Shown here in pieces: positions 6,615 through 15,881 of a stretch of DNA of 64,000 bases; the first letter of the stretch is position 1; each line of letters begins with the position of its first letter. The notes beneath the pieces are model-generated. The model did no database searches and had not been told where the DNA came from. It saw nothing but the letters and a program-made list of their open reading frames with translations. The translations under genes were made by a program, and so were the position numbers. This DNA is from CALABS01 sp050260775 (GTDB lineage Bacteria > Pseudomonadota > Alphaproteobacteria > Rhodospirillales > Magnetospirillaceae). The stretch covers positions 39,663 through 103,662 of the forward strand of contig JBLNCP010000040.1 of NCBI GenBank assembly GCA_050260775.1, given 5' to 3'.

Positions 6615-8237
6615 ATGTGGAGAGGACTTAGGAATGCCTTGCTGCTCTCGGCCATTCCGCTGGCCATGGGGACGGGGGCGTTTGCCGATGAGGCTTCGCT
6701 GAGCAAGGAGACCAAGGAAGGCGCCGCCAAGATCTACTTCGAGCGCTGCGCCGGCTGCCACGGCGTGCTGCGCAAGGGTGCCACGGGCAAGAACCTCGAG
6801 CCGGCGAACACCCAGAAGCTGGGCCAGACCCGTCTCGAGAAGATCCTGACCAACGGCACCGAAGGCGGCATGCCGAACTTCGACGACATCCTGTCGAAGG
6901 ACGAGATCAAGACGATGGCCACCTACATCCAGATGACCCCGGACACTCCGCCGGAGTGGGGCATGAAGGAGCTGAAGGCCTCTTGGAAGGTTGCGGTGCC
7001 GCCCGAGCAGCGCCCGACCAAGCAGATGAACAAGGTCAACCTCAAGAACGTGTTCTCGGTGACGCTGCGCGACACCGGCGAGGTTGCCCTGATCGACGGC
7101 GACACCAAGAAGATCTGGCAGATCGTCAAGACCGGCTACGCGGTGCACATCTCCCGCCTGTCGGCTTCCGGCCGCTACGTCTACGTCATCGGCCGCGACG
7201 GCAAGCTCGACATGATCGACCTGTGGATGGAGAAGCCCGCGGTCGTCGCCACCATCAAGACCGGCCTCGACGCCCGTTCGGTCGACACCTCGAAGTTCAA
7301 GGGCTACGAGGACAAGTACGCGGTCGCCGGCTCCTACTGGCCGCCGCAGTACGTGATCATGGACGGCCAGACCCTCGAGCCGCTGAAGGTCGTCTCGACC
7401 CGCAGCGTGACCGTGGACGGCGACTACCACCCCGAGCCGCGCGTGGCCTCGATCGTCTCCTCGATGATCAAGCCGGAGTGGGTGATCAACGTTAAGGAGA
7501 CCGGCCTGATCAAGCTGGTCGACTACTCGGACATCAAGAACCTCAAGGAAGTGACCATCGAGTCGGCCAAGTTCCTCCACGACGGTGGCTGGGATGCGTC
7601 GAAGCGCTACTTCCTGGTTGCCGCCAACGCCTCGGACAAGGTCGCCGTGGTCGACACCAAGGAAGGCAAGCTCGCCGCCCTGGTGCCCACCAAGGCCAAG
7701 CCGCACCCGGGCCGTGGCGCCAACTTCGTGCACCCCGAGTTCGGCCCGGTGTGGGCGACCTCGCACCTCGGTGCGGACGTCATCACCCTGATCGGTACCG
7801 ACCCCGAGAAGCACCCGCAGTTCGCTTGGAAGGTGGTCGCCGAGCTGAAGAACCACGGCACCGGTTCTCTGTTCGTCAAGACCCACCCGAACTCCAAGAA
7901 CCTGTGGGCCGATGCGCCGCTGATGCCGGAGCGTGAGGCCGCCGAGTCGGTCACCGTCTACGACATCAACAACCTGGCCAAGGGCCCCGAGGTCATCAAC
8001 GTCGCGAAGATGGCCGGCCTGCCTGAGACCAAGGCGATCAAGCGCGTCGTCCATGCCGAGTACAACGCGGCCGGCGACGAAGTGTGGTTCTCGATCTGGG
8101 CCGGCAAGACCGACCCGTCGGCCATCGTCGTGCTGGACGACAAGACCCGCAAGATGAAGACCGTGATCAAGGATCCGAAGCTGATCACCCCCACGGGCAA
8201 GTTCAACGTGAACAACACTCAGCACGACATCTATTAA
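6615..8237 (+). CDS. nirS: NirS, cytochrome cd1 nitrite reductase
   Basis: A 540-residue periplasmic enzyme that reduces nitrite to nitric oxide. It has a Sec signal peptide (cleavage near AFA, residue 24). A cytochrome c domain follows with heme motif CAGCH at 45-49 and probable Met ligand in GGMPNF (Met86). The rest is the eight-bladed d1 propeller (about residues 140-540), including the conserved His-bearing segments KPHPGRGANFVHPEFGPVW and HGTGSLFVKTHP that form the d1 active site. RBS GGAGG precedes the ATG. It is transcribed away from the heme d1 operon, and three stacked hairpins follow the stop. Codon use is strongly biased, suggesting high expression. Confidence 0.97.
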   Translation: MWRGLRNALLLSAIPLAMGTGAFADEASLSKETKEGAAKIYFERCAGCHGVLRKGATGKNLEPANTQKLGQTRLEKILTNGTEGGMPNFDDILSKDEIKTMATYIQMTPDTPPEWGMKELKASWKVAVPPEQRPTKQMNKVNLKNVFSVTLRDTGEVALIDGDTKKIWQIVKTGYAVHISRLSASGRYVYVIGRDGKLDMIDLWMEKPAVVATIKTGLDARSVDTSKFKGYEDKYAVAGSYWPPQYVIMDGQTLEPLKVVSTRSVTVDGDYHPEPRVASIVSSMIKPEWVINVKETGLIKLVDYSDIKNLKEVTIESAKFLHDGGWDASKRYFLVAANASDKVAVVDTKEGKLAALVPTKAKPHPGRGANFVHPEFGPVWATSHLGADVITLIGTDPEKHPQFAWKVVAELKNHGTGSLFVKTHPNSKNLWADAPLMPEREAAESVTVYDINNLAKGPEVINVAKMAGLPETKAIKRVVHAEYNAAGDEVWFSIWAGKTDPSAIVVLDDKTRKMKTVIKDPKLITPTGKFNVNNTQHDIY

Positions 8238-8248
8238 TCTGAGTGCCA

Positions 8249-8299
8249 CCCGGCTCCGAACGGAGCCGGGCCTACCTGGCCCCGGACCACGGTCCGGGG
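8249..8299 (+). other. Two perfect hairpins downstream of nirS
   Basis: Two tight inverted repeats follow the nirS stop: CCCGGCTCCG-AA-CGGAGCCGGG (8249-8270) and CCCCGGACC-AC-GGTCCGGGG (8280-8299). Neither has a T-run, so they probably protect the 3' end of the nirS transcript or slow RNA polymerase before the real terminator at 8313. Confidence 0.6.
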
Positions 8300-8312
8300 C
8301 CCCCTTCTTCAG

Positions 8313-8346
8313 CCCACAGGCCCCCTCCGGGCCTGCGGGTTTTTTT
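8313..8346 (+). terminator. Rho-independent terminator after nirS
   Basis: An 11-bp arm CCCACAGGCCC pairs with GGGCCTGCGGG (one mismatch) and is followed by seven T residues at 8340-8346. It separates nirS from the downstream regulator genes, so these probably have their own promoter. Confidence 0.85.
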
Positions 8347-8350
8347 GTGC

Positions 8351-8364
8351 TTAACCAACGTCAA
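8351..8364 (+). promoter_or_regulatory. Fnr/Dnr-like box before the Crp/Fnr gene pair
   Basis: TTAACCAACGTCAA (TTAAC-N4-GTCAA) lies right after the nirS terminator and is centred 79 bp before the ATG at 8437. It suggests that the two regulator genes are themselves under Fnr-type control or autoregulated. Confidence 0.5.
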
Positions 8365-8436
8365 GTCGCCACGGCCTAGCTTTGAGCGATTCTCATCCTG
8401 CCTGGGGCAATGCCCTTAGGTACTGGAGGGGGGGAA

Positions 8437-9141
8437 ATGAGCTCCGAGGCCTTGGCCGCGCTGAAAAGCAGCCCATTATTCGGCTCCCTGCCGCAGGGCG
8501 ACCTGGGCGCGCTTCTGGATGAGCCCGGCGTGCGCGAGCTCGAATCCGGAGAGCACCTGTTCACCGAAGGCGCCGACGCCCGCAAGCTCTACGTGCTGAT
8601 TTCCGGCGCCGTCGAGCTGGTGGTCGAACGCCGCGGCCATCCCCACGAGGTCGTCGCCCGCCTGGGCGAAGGAGAGACGGTCGGTGCCGACGCCCTGTCG
8701 GGCGGACGCCATGCCGCCGCCGCCCGCGCCCTCGAACCGACCCGCGCGGCGGTGATCGACGGTGACAAGCTGACGGCCTATCTCGACAACAATTTCGACG
8801 TGGCGCTCGGCATGATCGCGGCGATGGCCGGCAGCCTGCGCGGCCAGGTCAAGGAGATCACCGAGCTCAAGCTGCAGTCGACCACCGAACGGCTGGCCTC
8901 CTACCTCGCCGAGCTGTCCGGGGTCGAACTGGGGCGCGCCGTCATCCACCTGCCCTGCGAGAAGCGCCTGCTGGCCGACCGGCTGGGCATGGAGCCGGCC
9001 ACCCTGTCCCGCGCCTTCGGCAAGCTGCGCGATTACGGGGTCGAGACCGGCCGCGGCGACCGTGTCGTCGTCAACGACGTCGCGGCCTTGCGCCGCCTGG
9101 CCGAAGCCGTGGACATGGTCACGGAGGGAGGCTGCTCATGA
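8437..9141 (+). CDS. Crp/Fnr-family transcription regulator (Dnr-like)
   Basis: A 234-residue protein with a cyclic-nucleotide-binding-like sensor domain (about 10-125), a long dimer helix, and a C-terminal Crp-type winged helix (EKRLLADRLGMEPATLSRAFGKL). It has no N-terminal Fe-S cysteines, as in Dnr/NnrR NO sensors that use heme. In the recognition helix the residue normally Glu in Fnr (ETISR) is Ala here (ATLSR), so its DNA preference may differ. The ATG at 8437 is chosen because GGAGGGGGGG lies just upstream. Its stop overlaps the next regulator gene as ATGA. It probably controls denitrification genes. Confidence 0.85.
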   Translation: MSSEALAALKSSPLFGSLPQGDLGALLDEPGVRELESGEHLFTEGADARKLYVLISGAVELVVERRGHPHEVVARLGEGETVGADALSGGRHAAAARALEPTRAAVIDGDKLTAYLDNNFDVALGMIAAMAGSLRGQVKEITELKLQSTTERLASYLAELSGVELGRAVIHLPCEKRLLADRLGMEPATLSRAFGKLRDYGVETGRGDRVVVNDVAALRRLAEAVDMVTEGGCS

Positions 9142-9902
9142 CCTGCCCCTGCCGCCCCCTCTGCCTCGTCCCCAAGCCGGGCTGCACCCGTCCGCAGGGC
9201 CCGCTGCCGCGCCACCGCACCACCGGGCCGGCGCTGGCGCCCCTGATCATGGCGCTGCCGCTGTTCGACGGCCTCGAGGCGCCGATCCTCGAACGCCTGA
9301 TGGCCGACGCCACCGCGGTGACCTGCGAGCGGCGCTCGCTGCTGTTCTCGGCCGGCGCCGTGGCCGACTGCTTCTATATCGTGCTCGACGGCCAGGTGAA
9401 GCTGTTCGCGCTGACCCCCGACGGCCGCGAGAGCATCGTCGAGGTGTTCACGCCGGTCTCGTCGTTCGGCGAGGCCGCCATGCTGTCCATGGGCGTGTTC
9501 CCGCTGCATGCCGAGGTGATCGAGGACGCCACCCTGATCCGGGTCGGCCGCCGCGCCTTCATCAGCGCGCTGCGGCAGGACCACGCGGTCGCCTACCGCA
9601 TGCTGGGCGGCCTGTTGCGCTGGCACCAGCGCCTGTCGGGCGAAATCTGGCATCTCAAGGTGCAGCCGCCGTGGCAGCGGGTCGCCGAGTTCCTGCTGGC
9701 GCTCACCGACGCCCGCGAGGGCGAGGCCCTGGTGGCCCTGCCCTTCAACAAGGAAGTGCTGGCGTCGCGCGTCGGCATCCGCCGCGAATCCTTGAGCCGC
9801 GTGCTGGCCCGCCTGCGCGAGCTGGGCGTGCGCACCGAGGGCAATTCGGTGCGCATCGACGATGTCGGCGAACTGCGTAAGATGTGCGCCGAGGCGAGCT
9901 GA
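9138..9902 (+). CDS. Crp/Fnr-family transcription regulator with Cys-rich N-terminus
   Basis: A 254-residue Crp/Fnr protein. The first 16 residues carry Cys3, Cys5, Cys9 and Cys16, a cluster that might bind metal or an Fe-S centre but whose spacing is not that of E. coli Fnr. The sensor fold spans about 40-155. The helix-turn-helix near the C-terminus (KEVLASRVGIRRESLSRVLARL) contains ESLSR, matching the Fnr-type E-x-x-S-R contacts for TTGAT half-sites. It overlaps the preceding regulator by 4 bp, so the two are probably made together. An alternative start further in would remove the cysteines; the ATG at 9138 is favoured by the coupling. Confidence 0.83.
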   Translation: MTCPCRPLCLVPKPGCTRPQGPLPRHRTTGPALAPLIMALPLFDGLEAPILERLMADATAVTCERRSLLFSAGAVADCFYIVLDGQVKLFALTPDGRESIVEVFTPVSSFGEAAMLSMGVFPLHAEVIEDATLIRVGRRAFISALRQDHAVAYRMLGGLLRWHQRLSGEIWHLKVQPPWQRVAEFLLALTDAREGEALVALPFNKEVLASRVGIRRESLSRVLARLRELGVRTEGNSVRIDDVGELRKMCAEAS

Positions 9903-9928
9903 GCCGCCGCTTTCCATCCTCACTTCAT

Positions 9929-10010
9929 GCCCGCGCCTGACGCGGGCATCCATCCGAAAGCCCTTCTCGACGAAGACGCGTGGACCCTCGGGTCAAGCCC
10001 GAGGGTGACG
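9929..10010. repeat. Intergenic palindromic repeat (REP-like)
   Basis: Two hairpins, GCCCGCG-N5-CGCGGGC (9929-9947) and ACCCTCGGG-N5-CCCGAGGGT (9984-10006), lie tail-to-tail between the regulator pair and uspA. The second, with its flanking GGACCC and GGGTGACGG, matches the reverse complement of the element at 12783-12844, so this is a dispersed repeat. It may double as a bidirectional terminator. Confidence 0.6.
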
Positions 10011-10044
10011 GACGCGGCTTCAAGCGAGGAAGAGAGGCCCCCGC

Positions 10045-10857
10045 CTAGTTGGCCATCAGCACCGGCAGCGTCATGTGCTTGAGGATGTGCCGGGTGCCGC
10101 CGCCCTTGAAGAACGGCAGGTGATAGCCGGCGTGGGCGCCCATCACCAGCAGGTCGGCGCCTTGGTCGAAGGCGCGTGACAGCAGCAGGTCCATGATGCC
10201 GATGTCCTCGCCGGCCAGCACCTCGCGCACCACCTTGACGCCGTGGGCGGTGAGATGGTCGAGGATGCCCAGCGGCGGCAGCGGCTGGTCGCCGGCCTCG
10301 ATCTTGCGCGGCCGGATGGTCAGGAGCTCGACGTTGCCGGCCTGCTCGATCAGCGGCATGGCGTCGTGCAGGGCGCGCGTCGCTTCGCGCCCGGCATTCC
10401 AGGCGACGATGACGTTGCTGCCGATGGAGGGATAGGACCCGACCGCCGGCAGCACCAGCACGGGACGGCCCGACTGCATGATGACCTGCTCGACCAGCTC
10501 CTCGGGGGCGTCCTTGTCCTCGTGGTTCTGACCGAGCACCACCAAGTCGAAGAAGCGGGCGCTCGCCGCCGTCTCGGCCACCACGTGTCCGGGCTCGCCA
10601 TGGGCGAGGCGCCACCAGCGCGAGGGAACGCGGCTGCCGGCGGTGGCGGCCTGGAACTGCTCCTCGGAATGGCGGGCGGCGGCCTCGAAGGCCTCGGAGC
10701 CGCGCCGGGCCACCACGCTGGGGCCGTAATGCTCGGAGCGTGCGAACAGCCCCGTCAGGCGGCCGCCGAACCGCTCGGCCAGCGCCAGCGCGGCCTCGAC
10801 CCGCAGGGGGTCGCGCTCGCCGCCGTCGAGGTGGACCAGGATGTCCTTGTACGACAT
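10045..10857 (-). CDS. UspA-type universal stress protein (two tandem domains)
   Basis: A 270-residue cytoplasmic protein starting MSYKDILVHLDGG. It has one Usp fold in the first 140 residues and a second from about 155. The second keeps the ATP-binding-like end motif VMGAHAGYH...GGGTRHIL. Family knowledge: tandem-domain Usp proteins bind ATP or sense stress; the specific role is unknown. It is the last gene of the Liv-type transporter operon, 19 bp after livM, with RBS GGGGGA. A Usp attached to a Liv operon might adjust transport under energy stress, but that is inference. Confidence 0.85.
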   Translation of the reverse strand: MSYKDILVHLDGGERDPLRVEAALALAERFGGRLTGLFARSEHYGPSVVARRGSEAFEAAARHSEEQFQAATAGSRVPSRWWRLAHGEPGHVVAETAASARFFDLVVLGQNHEDKDAPEELVEQVIMQSGRPVLVLPAVGSYPSIGSNVIVAWNAGREATRALHDAMPLIEQAGNVELLTIRPRKIEAGDQPLPPLGILDHLTAHGVKVVREVLAGEDIGIMDLLLSRAFDQGADLLVMGAHAGYHLPFFKGGGTRHILKHMTLPVLMAN

Positions 10858-10876
10858 GGGCTTCCCCCTTCCCGCT

Positions 10877-11869
10877 CTAGATGGAAATGCCGCGCCGCTT
10901 CAGCCACGGGGCGAACACGCCCACGATGCCGTGGCGGAACGCCAGCACGCAGACCACGAAGATGCCGCCCTGGATGATGGTGACCCAGGACCCGACCTCC
11001 GAGAAATAGTTCTGGATGGTGACCACCAGGAACGCGCCCACAGTCGGCCCGAAGATGGTGCCGACGCCGCCCAGCAGCGTCATCAGCACCACCTCGCCCG
11101 AGGCGTGCCAGTGCACGTCGGCCAGCGAGGCGAGCTGGAACACCAGGCTCTTGAGCGAGCCGGCCAGCCCGGCCAGGGCGGCGGACAGCACGAAGGCCAG
11201 CAGCTTGTAGCGGTCGACCTCGTAGCCGAGCGAAATGGCGCGCGGCTCGTTGTCGCGGATGGCCTTCAGCACCTGGCCGAAGGGCGAATGCACGACGCGG
11301 TACAGGATCAGCAGCCCGATGACGAACACCGCCAGCACGAACCAGTACATGGTCATCATGTCGGACAGGTCGATCAGCCCGAACAGGTGGCCGCGCGCCA
11401 CGCCCTGGATGCCGTCCTCGCCGTGGGTGAACGGCGCCTGCACGGCCAGGAAGAACATCAGCTGCGCCAGCGCCAGGGTGATCATGGCGAAATAGATGCC
11501 CTGGCGCCGGATCGCCAGCCAGCCGACGGCGGCGCCGGCCACGGTTGCCAGGGCCACGCCCAGCAGGATCGACACCTCCGGCGTCAGGCCCCACACCTTG
11601 GCGGCGTGGGCGGTGGCGTAGGCCGCCCAACCGAAGAACATGGCGTGGCCGAACGACAGCAGGCCGACGTAACCCAGCAGCAGGTTGAAGGCCGAGGCGA
11701 ACAGGGCGAAGCACAGGGCCTTCATCAGGAAGACGGGATAGACCGTGAACGGCGCGACCACCGCCAGCACCAACAGGGCGCCGATGAAGATCGCCTGGCG
11801 CGGCAGGCTGTGCTGGGCGGGCGGAACCAAAAGGGTGCCCTGGGGAGTGGCGTCGTGCTGCTTGCTCAT
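10877..11869 (-). CDS. livM: LivM-type branched-chain amino acid ABC permease
   Basis: A 330-residue inner-membrane permease with about eight to ten hydrophobic helices. It has the family block GYVGLLSFGHAMFFGWAAY near residue 65 and the EAA-like loop around FGQVLKAIRDNEPRAISLGY. It forms the channel with LivH for a HAAT-family ABC importer; the substrate may be branched-chain amino acids, amides or short organic acids. Its start is one base after the livH stop, and it precedes uspA. The sequence alone does not fix the substrate. Confidence 0.9.
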   Translation of the reverse strand: MSKQHDATPQGTLLVPPAQHSLPRQAIFIGALLVLAVVAPFTVYPVFLMKALCFALFASAFNLLLGYVGLLSFGHAMFFGWAAYATAHAAKVWGLTPEVSILLGVALATVAGAAVGWLAIRRQGIYFAMITLALAQLMFFLAVQAPFTHGEDGIQGVARGHLFGLIDLSDMMTMYWFVLAVFVIGLLILYRVVHSPFGQVLKAIRDNEPRAISLGYEVDRYKLLAFVLSAALAGLAGSLKSLVFQLASLADVHWHASGEVVLMTLLGGVGTIFGPTVGAFLVVTIQNYFSEVGSWVTIIQGGIFVVCVLAFRHGIVGVFAPWLKRRGISI

Positions 11870-11870
11870 G

Positions 11871-12758
11871 TCACGCGGTCTTTCCGAACAGCCCGGCCGG
11901 CTTGATCAGCAGCACGATGGCCATGACGACGAAGATCACCGTGCTTGCGGCTTCGGGGTAGAACACTTTGGTCAAACCCTCGAGAAGGCCCAGCAGGAAC
12001 CCGGTGATGACGGAGCCGAGGATCGATCCCATGCCGCCGATCACCACCACCGCGAACACCACGATGATCAGGTTCGAACCCATCAAGGGATTGACCGAGT
12101 AGATGGGGGCGGCCATCACCCCGGCAATGGCGGCCAGGGCGACGCCGAAGCCGTAGGTCAGCGTGATCATCACCGGCACGTTGATGCCCATGGCCTGGAC
12201 CAGGGTCGGGTTCTCGGTGGCGGCACGCAGGTAGGCGCCCAGCTTGGTCTTCTCGATGGCGAGCCAGGTGCCGATGCACAGCACCAGCGAGGCGACCACT
12301 ACCCAGCCGCGGTAGATGGGCAGGTACATGAAGCCGAGGTTCCAGCCGCCGGAAAGGGCGGCGGGAACCGCGTAGGGCATGCCCGAGATGCCGTAGAGCT
12401 GGCGGAAGGCGCCCTCGATGATCAGCGCCAGGCCGAAGGTGAGCAGAAGGCCGTAGAGGTGGTCGAGCTTGTAGAGCCTGGACAGCATGCTGCGCTCGAT
12501 CGCCACGCCCAGGGCGGCGACCAGCAGCGGCGCGATGACCAGGGCGGCCCAGTAATCGAGGCCGGCGTAGCTGAGGACCAGCCAGGCCACGAAGGCCCCC
12601 ATCATGTACATGGCGCCGTGGGTGAAGTTGATGATGTTCAGCAGGCCGAAGATCAGCGCCAGGCCGAGGCTCAGCATGGCATAGAACGCGCCGTTGATCA
12701 GGCCGAGCAGCAGCTGGCCGAACAATGCCGCAGCGGGAATGCCGAAAATGGTGGTCAT
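11871..12758 (-). CDS. livH: LivH-type branched-chain amino acid ABC permease
   Basis: A 295-residue membrane permease with the N-terminal LivH signature GLINGAFYAMLSLGLALIFG and GLLNIINFTHGAMYMMGAF, followed by about eight helices. It pairs with LivM. It is separated from the upstream binding-protein gene by a 102-bp gap holding a REP-like repeat (12783-12844). This could lower expression of the permeases relative to the binding protein, as is common in such operons. Confidence 0.9.
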   Translation of the reverse strand: MTTIFGIPAAALFGQLLLGLINGAFYAMLSLGLALIFGLLNIINFTHGAMYMMGAFVAWLVLSYAGLDYWAALVIAPLLVAALGVAIERSMLSRLYKLDHLYGLLLTFGLALIIEGAFRQLYGISGMPYAVPAALSGGWNLGFMYLPIYRGWVVVASLVLCIGTWLAIEKTKLGAYLRAATENPTLVQAMGINVPVMITLTYGFGVALAAIAGVMAAPIYSVNPLMGSNLIIVVFAVVVIGGMGSILGSVITGFLLGLLEGLTKVFYPEAASTVIFVVMAIVLLIKPAGLFGKTA

Positions 12759-12782
12759 GGCGCTCTCGGTGACCCTCTGTTG

Positions 12783-12844
12783 CCGTCACCCCCGGGCTTG
12801 GCCCGGGGGTCCATGGATTGCCGGCTCAAGCCCGGCAATGACGG
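12783..12844. repeat. Intergenic palindromic repeat between livK and livH
   Basis: Outer arms CCGTCA (12783-12788) and TGACGG (12839-12844) enclose two hairpins: ACCCCCGGGC-TTG-GCCCGGGGGT (12788-12810) and ATTGCCGG-N7-CCGGCAAT (12817-12839). It can fold as a three-way junction. It is related to the element at 9929-10010 and lies inside an operon, so it may stabilise the upstream livK message. Confidence 0.65.
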
Positions 12845-12860
12845 AAAACCATGGTGCGGT

Positions 12861-14069
12861 TTACTTCTTGACCAGCGGGCAGGTGCTCTCGCTGAGCGGC
12901 TTGAAGGCTTCGTCGGCCGGAATGGTGCGCAGGATCTTGTAGTAATCCCACGGCCCCTTGGCCTCGGCCGGCGACTTCACCTGCGCCAGGTACATGTCGT
13001 GCACCATGCGGCCGTCGGGACGGATCTTGCCGTTGCGGGCGAAGAAGTCCTTGATCGGCAGCTGGCGCATCTGGTCGGCGACCTTGACGCCATCGTCGGT
13101 CTTGGCCGCCTGGATGCCCTTCAGGTAGTGGGTGACCGCCGAATAGACGCCGGCATGCACCATGGTCGGCACCTTGCCCTTCATGCGCTGGGCGAAACGG
13201 CCCGAGAACTGGCGGTTGGCGTCGTCCATGTCCCAGTAATAACCGGTGGTCAGCATCATGCCCTGGGCGTTTTCCAGGCCCAGCGAGTGGACGTCCGAGA
13301 TGAACACCAGAAGGCCGGCCAGCTTCTGGCCGCCCTGGGTGATGCCGAACTCGCGCGCCTGCTTGATGGCGTTGATGGTGTCCGAGCCGGCGTTGGCCAG
13401 ACCGATGATCTGGGCGCCCGAGGCCTGGGCCTGCAGCAGGAACGACGAGAAGTCCGAGTTCGGGAAGGGATGGCGCACCGCGCCCAGCACCTTGCCGCCG
13501 TTGGCCAGCACCACCTTCTCGGTCTGCGCCTGCAGGTCGTGGCCGAAAGCGTAGTCGGCGGTCAGGAAGAACCAGGTCTTGCCGCCCTGCTTCACCACCG
13601 CGTCGCCGGTGCCGTGGGCCATGGCGTAGGTGTCGTAGGTCCAGTGGAAGCCGGTGGGCGAGCACTTGTCGTTGGTCAGCACCGTCGAGCCGGCGCCCGA
13701 GTTCATGTCGATCTTGCCCTTCGACGCCGAGACCTCGCGCACCGCCACCGCGGCGGCGGTGGTGACCAGGTCGGCGATCATGTCGACCTGCTCGTTGTCG
13801 TACCACTTGCGGGCGATCGACGAGGCGATGTCGGGCTTGTTCTGGTGGTCGGCCGAGACGACTTCGACCGGGATGCCGTTGACCTTGCCGCCGAAATCCT
13901 CGACCGCCATCTGGGCGGCGACCACCGAGCCCTGGCCGGCCAGATCGGAATAGGTCCCCGACAGGTCGGTCAGCACGCCGATCTTGATCTTGTTGTCACT
14001 GTACTGGGCTTGCGCAGCCCCTGCGGTCAAAGCGAGCGCGGTGGCACCGATAAGGACTTTCTTGAACAT
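12861..14069 (-). CDS. Periplasmic substrate-binding protein of Liv-type ABC transporter
   Basis: A 402-residue binding protein with a signal peptide (cleavage after AQA, residue 21) and the type I periplasmic-binding fold (IKIGVLTDLSGTYSDLAGQG at the start of the mature chain). It captures the ligand and delivers it to LivH/LivM. The sequence belongs to the Leu/Ile/Val-binding group whose members also bind aromatic or organic acids, so the ligand cannot be named. It is the third gene of the operon, after livG and livF. Confidence 0.88.
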   Translation of the reverse strand: MFKKVLIGATALALTAGAAQAQYSDNKIKIGVLTDLSGTYSDLAGQGSVVAAQMAVEDFGGKVNGIPVEVVSADHQNKPDIASSIARKWYDNEQVDMIADLVTTAAAVAVREVSASKGKIDMNSGAGSTVLTNDKCSPTGFHWTYDTYAMAHGTGDAVVKQGGKTWFFLTADYAFGHDLQAQTEKVVLANGGKVLGAVRHPFPNSDFSSFLLQAQASGAQIIGLANAGSDTINAIKQAREFGITQGGQKLAGLLVFISDVHSLGLENAQGMMLTTGYYWDMDDANRQFSGRFAQRMKGKVPTMVHAGVYSAVTHYLKGIQAAKTDDGVKVADQMRQLPIKDFFARNGKIRPDGRMVHDMYLAQVKSPAEAKGPWDYYKILRTIPADEAFKPLSESTCPLVKK

Positions 14070-14101
14070 GTTTATCGTCCTCCTCCCTGAATTGATCGGT
14101 C

Positions 14102-14798
<697 letters not shown>

Positions 14799-14806
<8 letters not shown>

Positions 14807-15560
14807 GGCCCACCCCGTGGCCCATATAGGCCTCCACCACCTCGGGATTCTTCGAGATCTCGGCGTAGGAGCCCTCGGCCAGCACCTTGCCGAGCTTGAG
14901 CACGGTTATGGTGTCGGAGAGGTCGGCGACGACCGAAAGGTTGTGCTCCACCATCAGCACCGTCCGGTCCTTGGCGACGCGGCGGATCAGTTCGGCGGTG
15001 CGCCGGACGTCCTCGGTGCCCATGCCGGCCATCGGTTCGTCGAGCAGCAGCATTTCCGGATCGAGCGCCAGGGTCGTGGCGATTTCCAGCGCCCGCTTGC
15101 GCCCGTAGGACAGCTCGCCGGCGGGGGTATCGCGGTATTCGGCGACGCCGACGTCCTCCAACAGATCCAGCGCGCGGGCATCGAGCGCCGACAGCGAGCG
15201 GTCCGACCTCCAGAACTGGAAGGACGTGCCCAGCTTGCGCTGCAGGGCGACGCGCACGTTCTCCATCGCGGTGAGATGGCCGAACACCGCCGAGATCTGG
15301 AACGAGCGCACCATGCCCTGCCGGGCGATGGCCGCCGGCTTGGCGTTGGTGATGTCACGCCCGTTGAACAGGATCTGCCCCCGCGACGGGGGAAGAAACT
15401 TGGTGATGAGGTTGAAACAGGTGGTCTTCCCGGCGCCGTTCGGCCCGATCAGCGCATGGATGGTGTGCCGCCTGACCTTCAGGTTTACGTCCGAGACTGC
15501 GACGAACCCCTTGAACTCCCTGGTCAGGTTTCGGGTTTCGACGATGAAGTCGTCTCCCAT
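14799..15560 (-). CDS. livG: LivG-type ABC transporter ATPase
   Basis: A 253-residue ATP-binding subunit. Walker A is GPNGAGKTT near residue 40, the signature region reads LSYGRKRALEIA, and Walker B is MLLLDEPMAG. The C-terminal extension typical of LivG (NPEVVEAYMG) is present. It is the first gene of the leftward operon livG-livF-binding protein-livH-livM-uspA. A possible sigma-70 promoter lies at 15676-15706. Confidence 0.92.
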
Positions 15561-15675
15561 TGATCCTCCCCGGCAATATTATGTTTTTTCCATACATCGA
15601 AGACTGTGCAGTGCAGCAAAATCCGCGTGCGGCCCCGCTCACTTCCTCTGCATGGATGCAGCCTTTATTACCTGA

Positions 15676-15706
15676 AAATTAGGACACGGCATTCGGGTCT
15701 TGTCAA
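15676..15706 (-). promoter_or_regulatory. Possible sigma-70 promoter for the livG operon
   Basis: On the minus strand a perfect TTGACA (15701-15706) is followed after 17 or 19 bases by CCTAAT or TAATTT. The spacing is not ideal for either. The rest of the 321-bp gap 15561-15881 shows only an AT-rich patch next to livG and nothing else I can support. Confidence 0.3.
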
Positions 15707-15881
15707 AGACTTAGTATGGGTACGGTTAGCCACCCTCGCAAGCGGGGGCGGCCGGTTCACCACGACACAACGCCTCGGCCGTTCCGTCAATCCCGCCGCC
15801 CGCCACAGGCCGGAGGTCATGGCGGGGATGGCGGCGCCAGCCTTGGCCCCCATGTGAAAAGGGAGGCTCGCGAGGGGGCGC

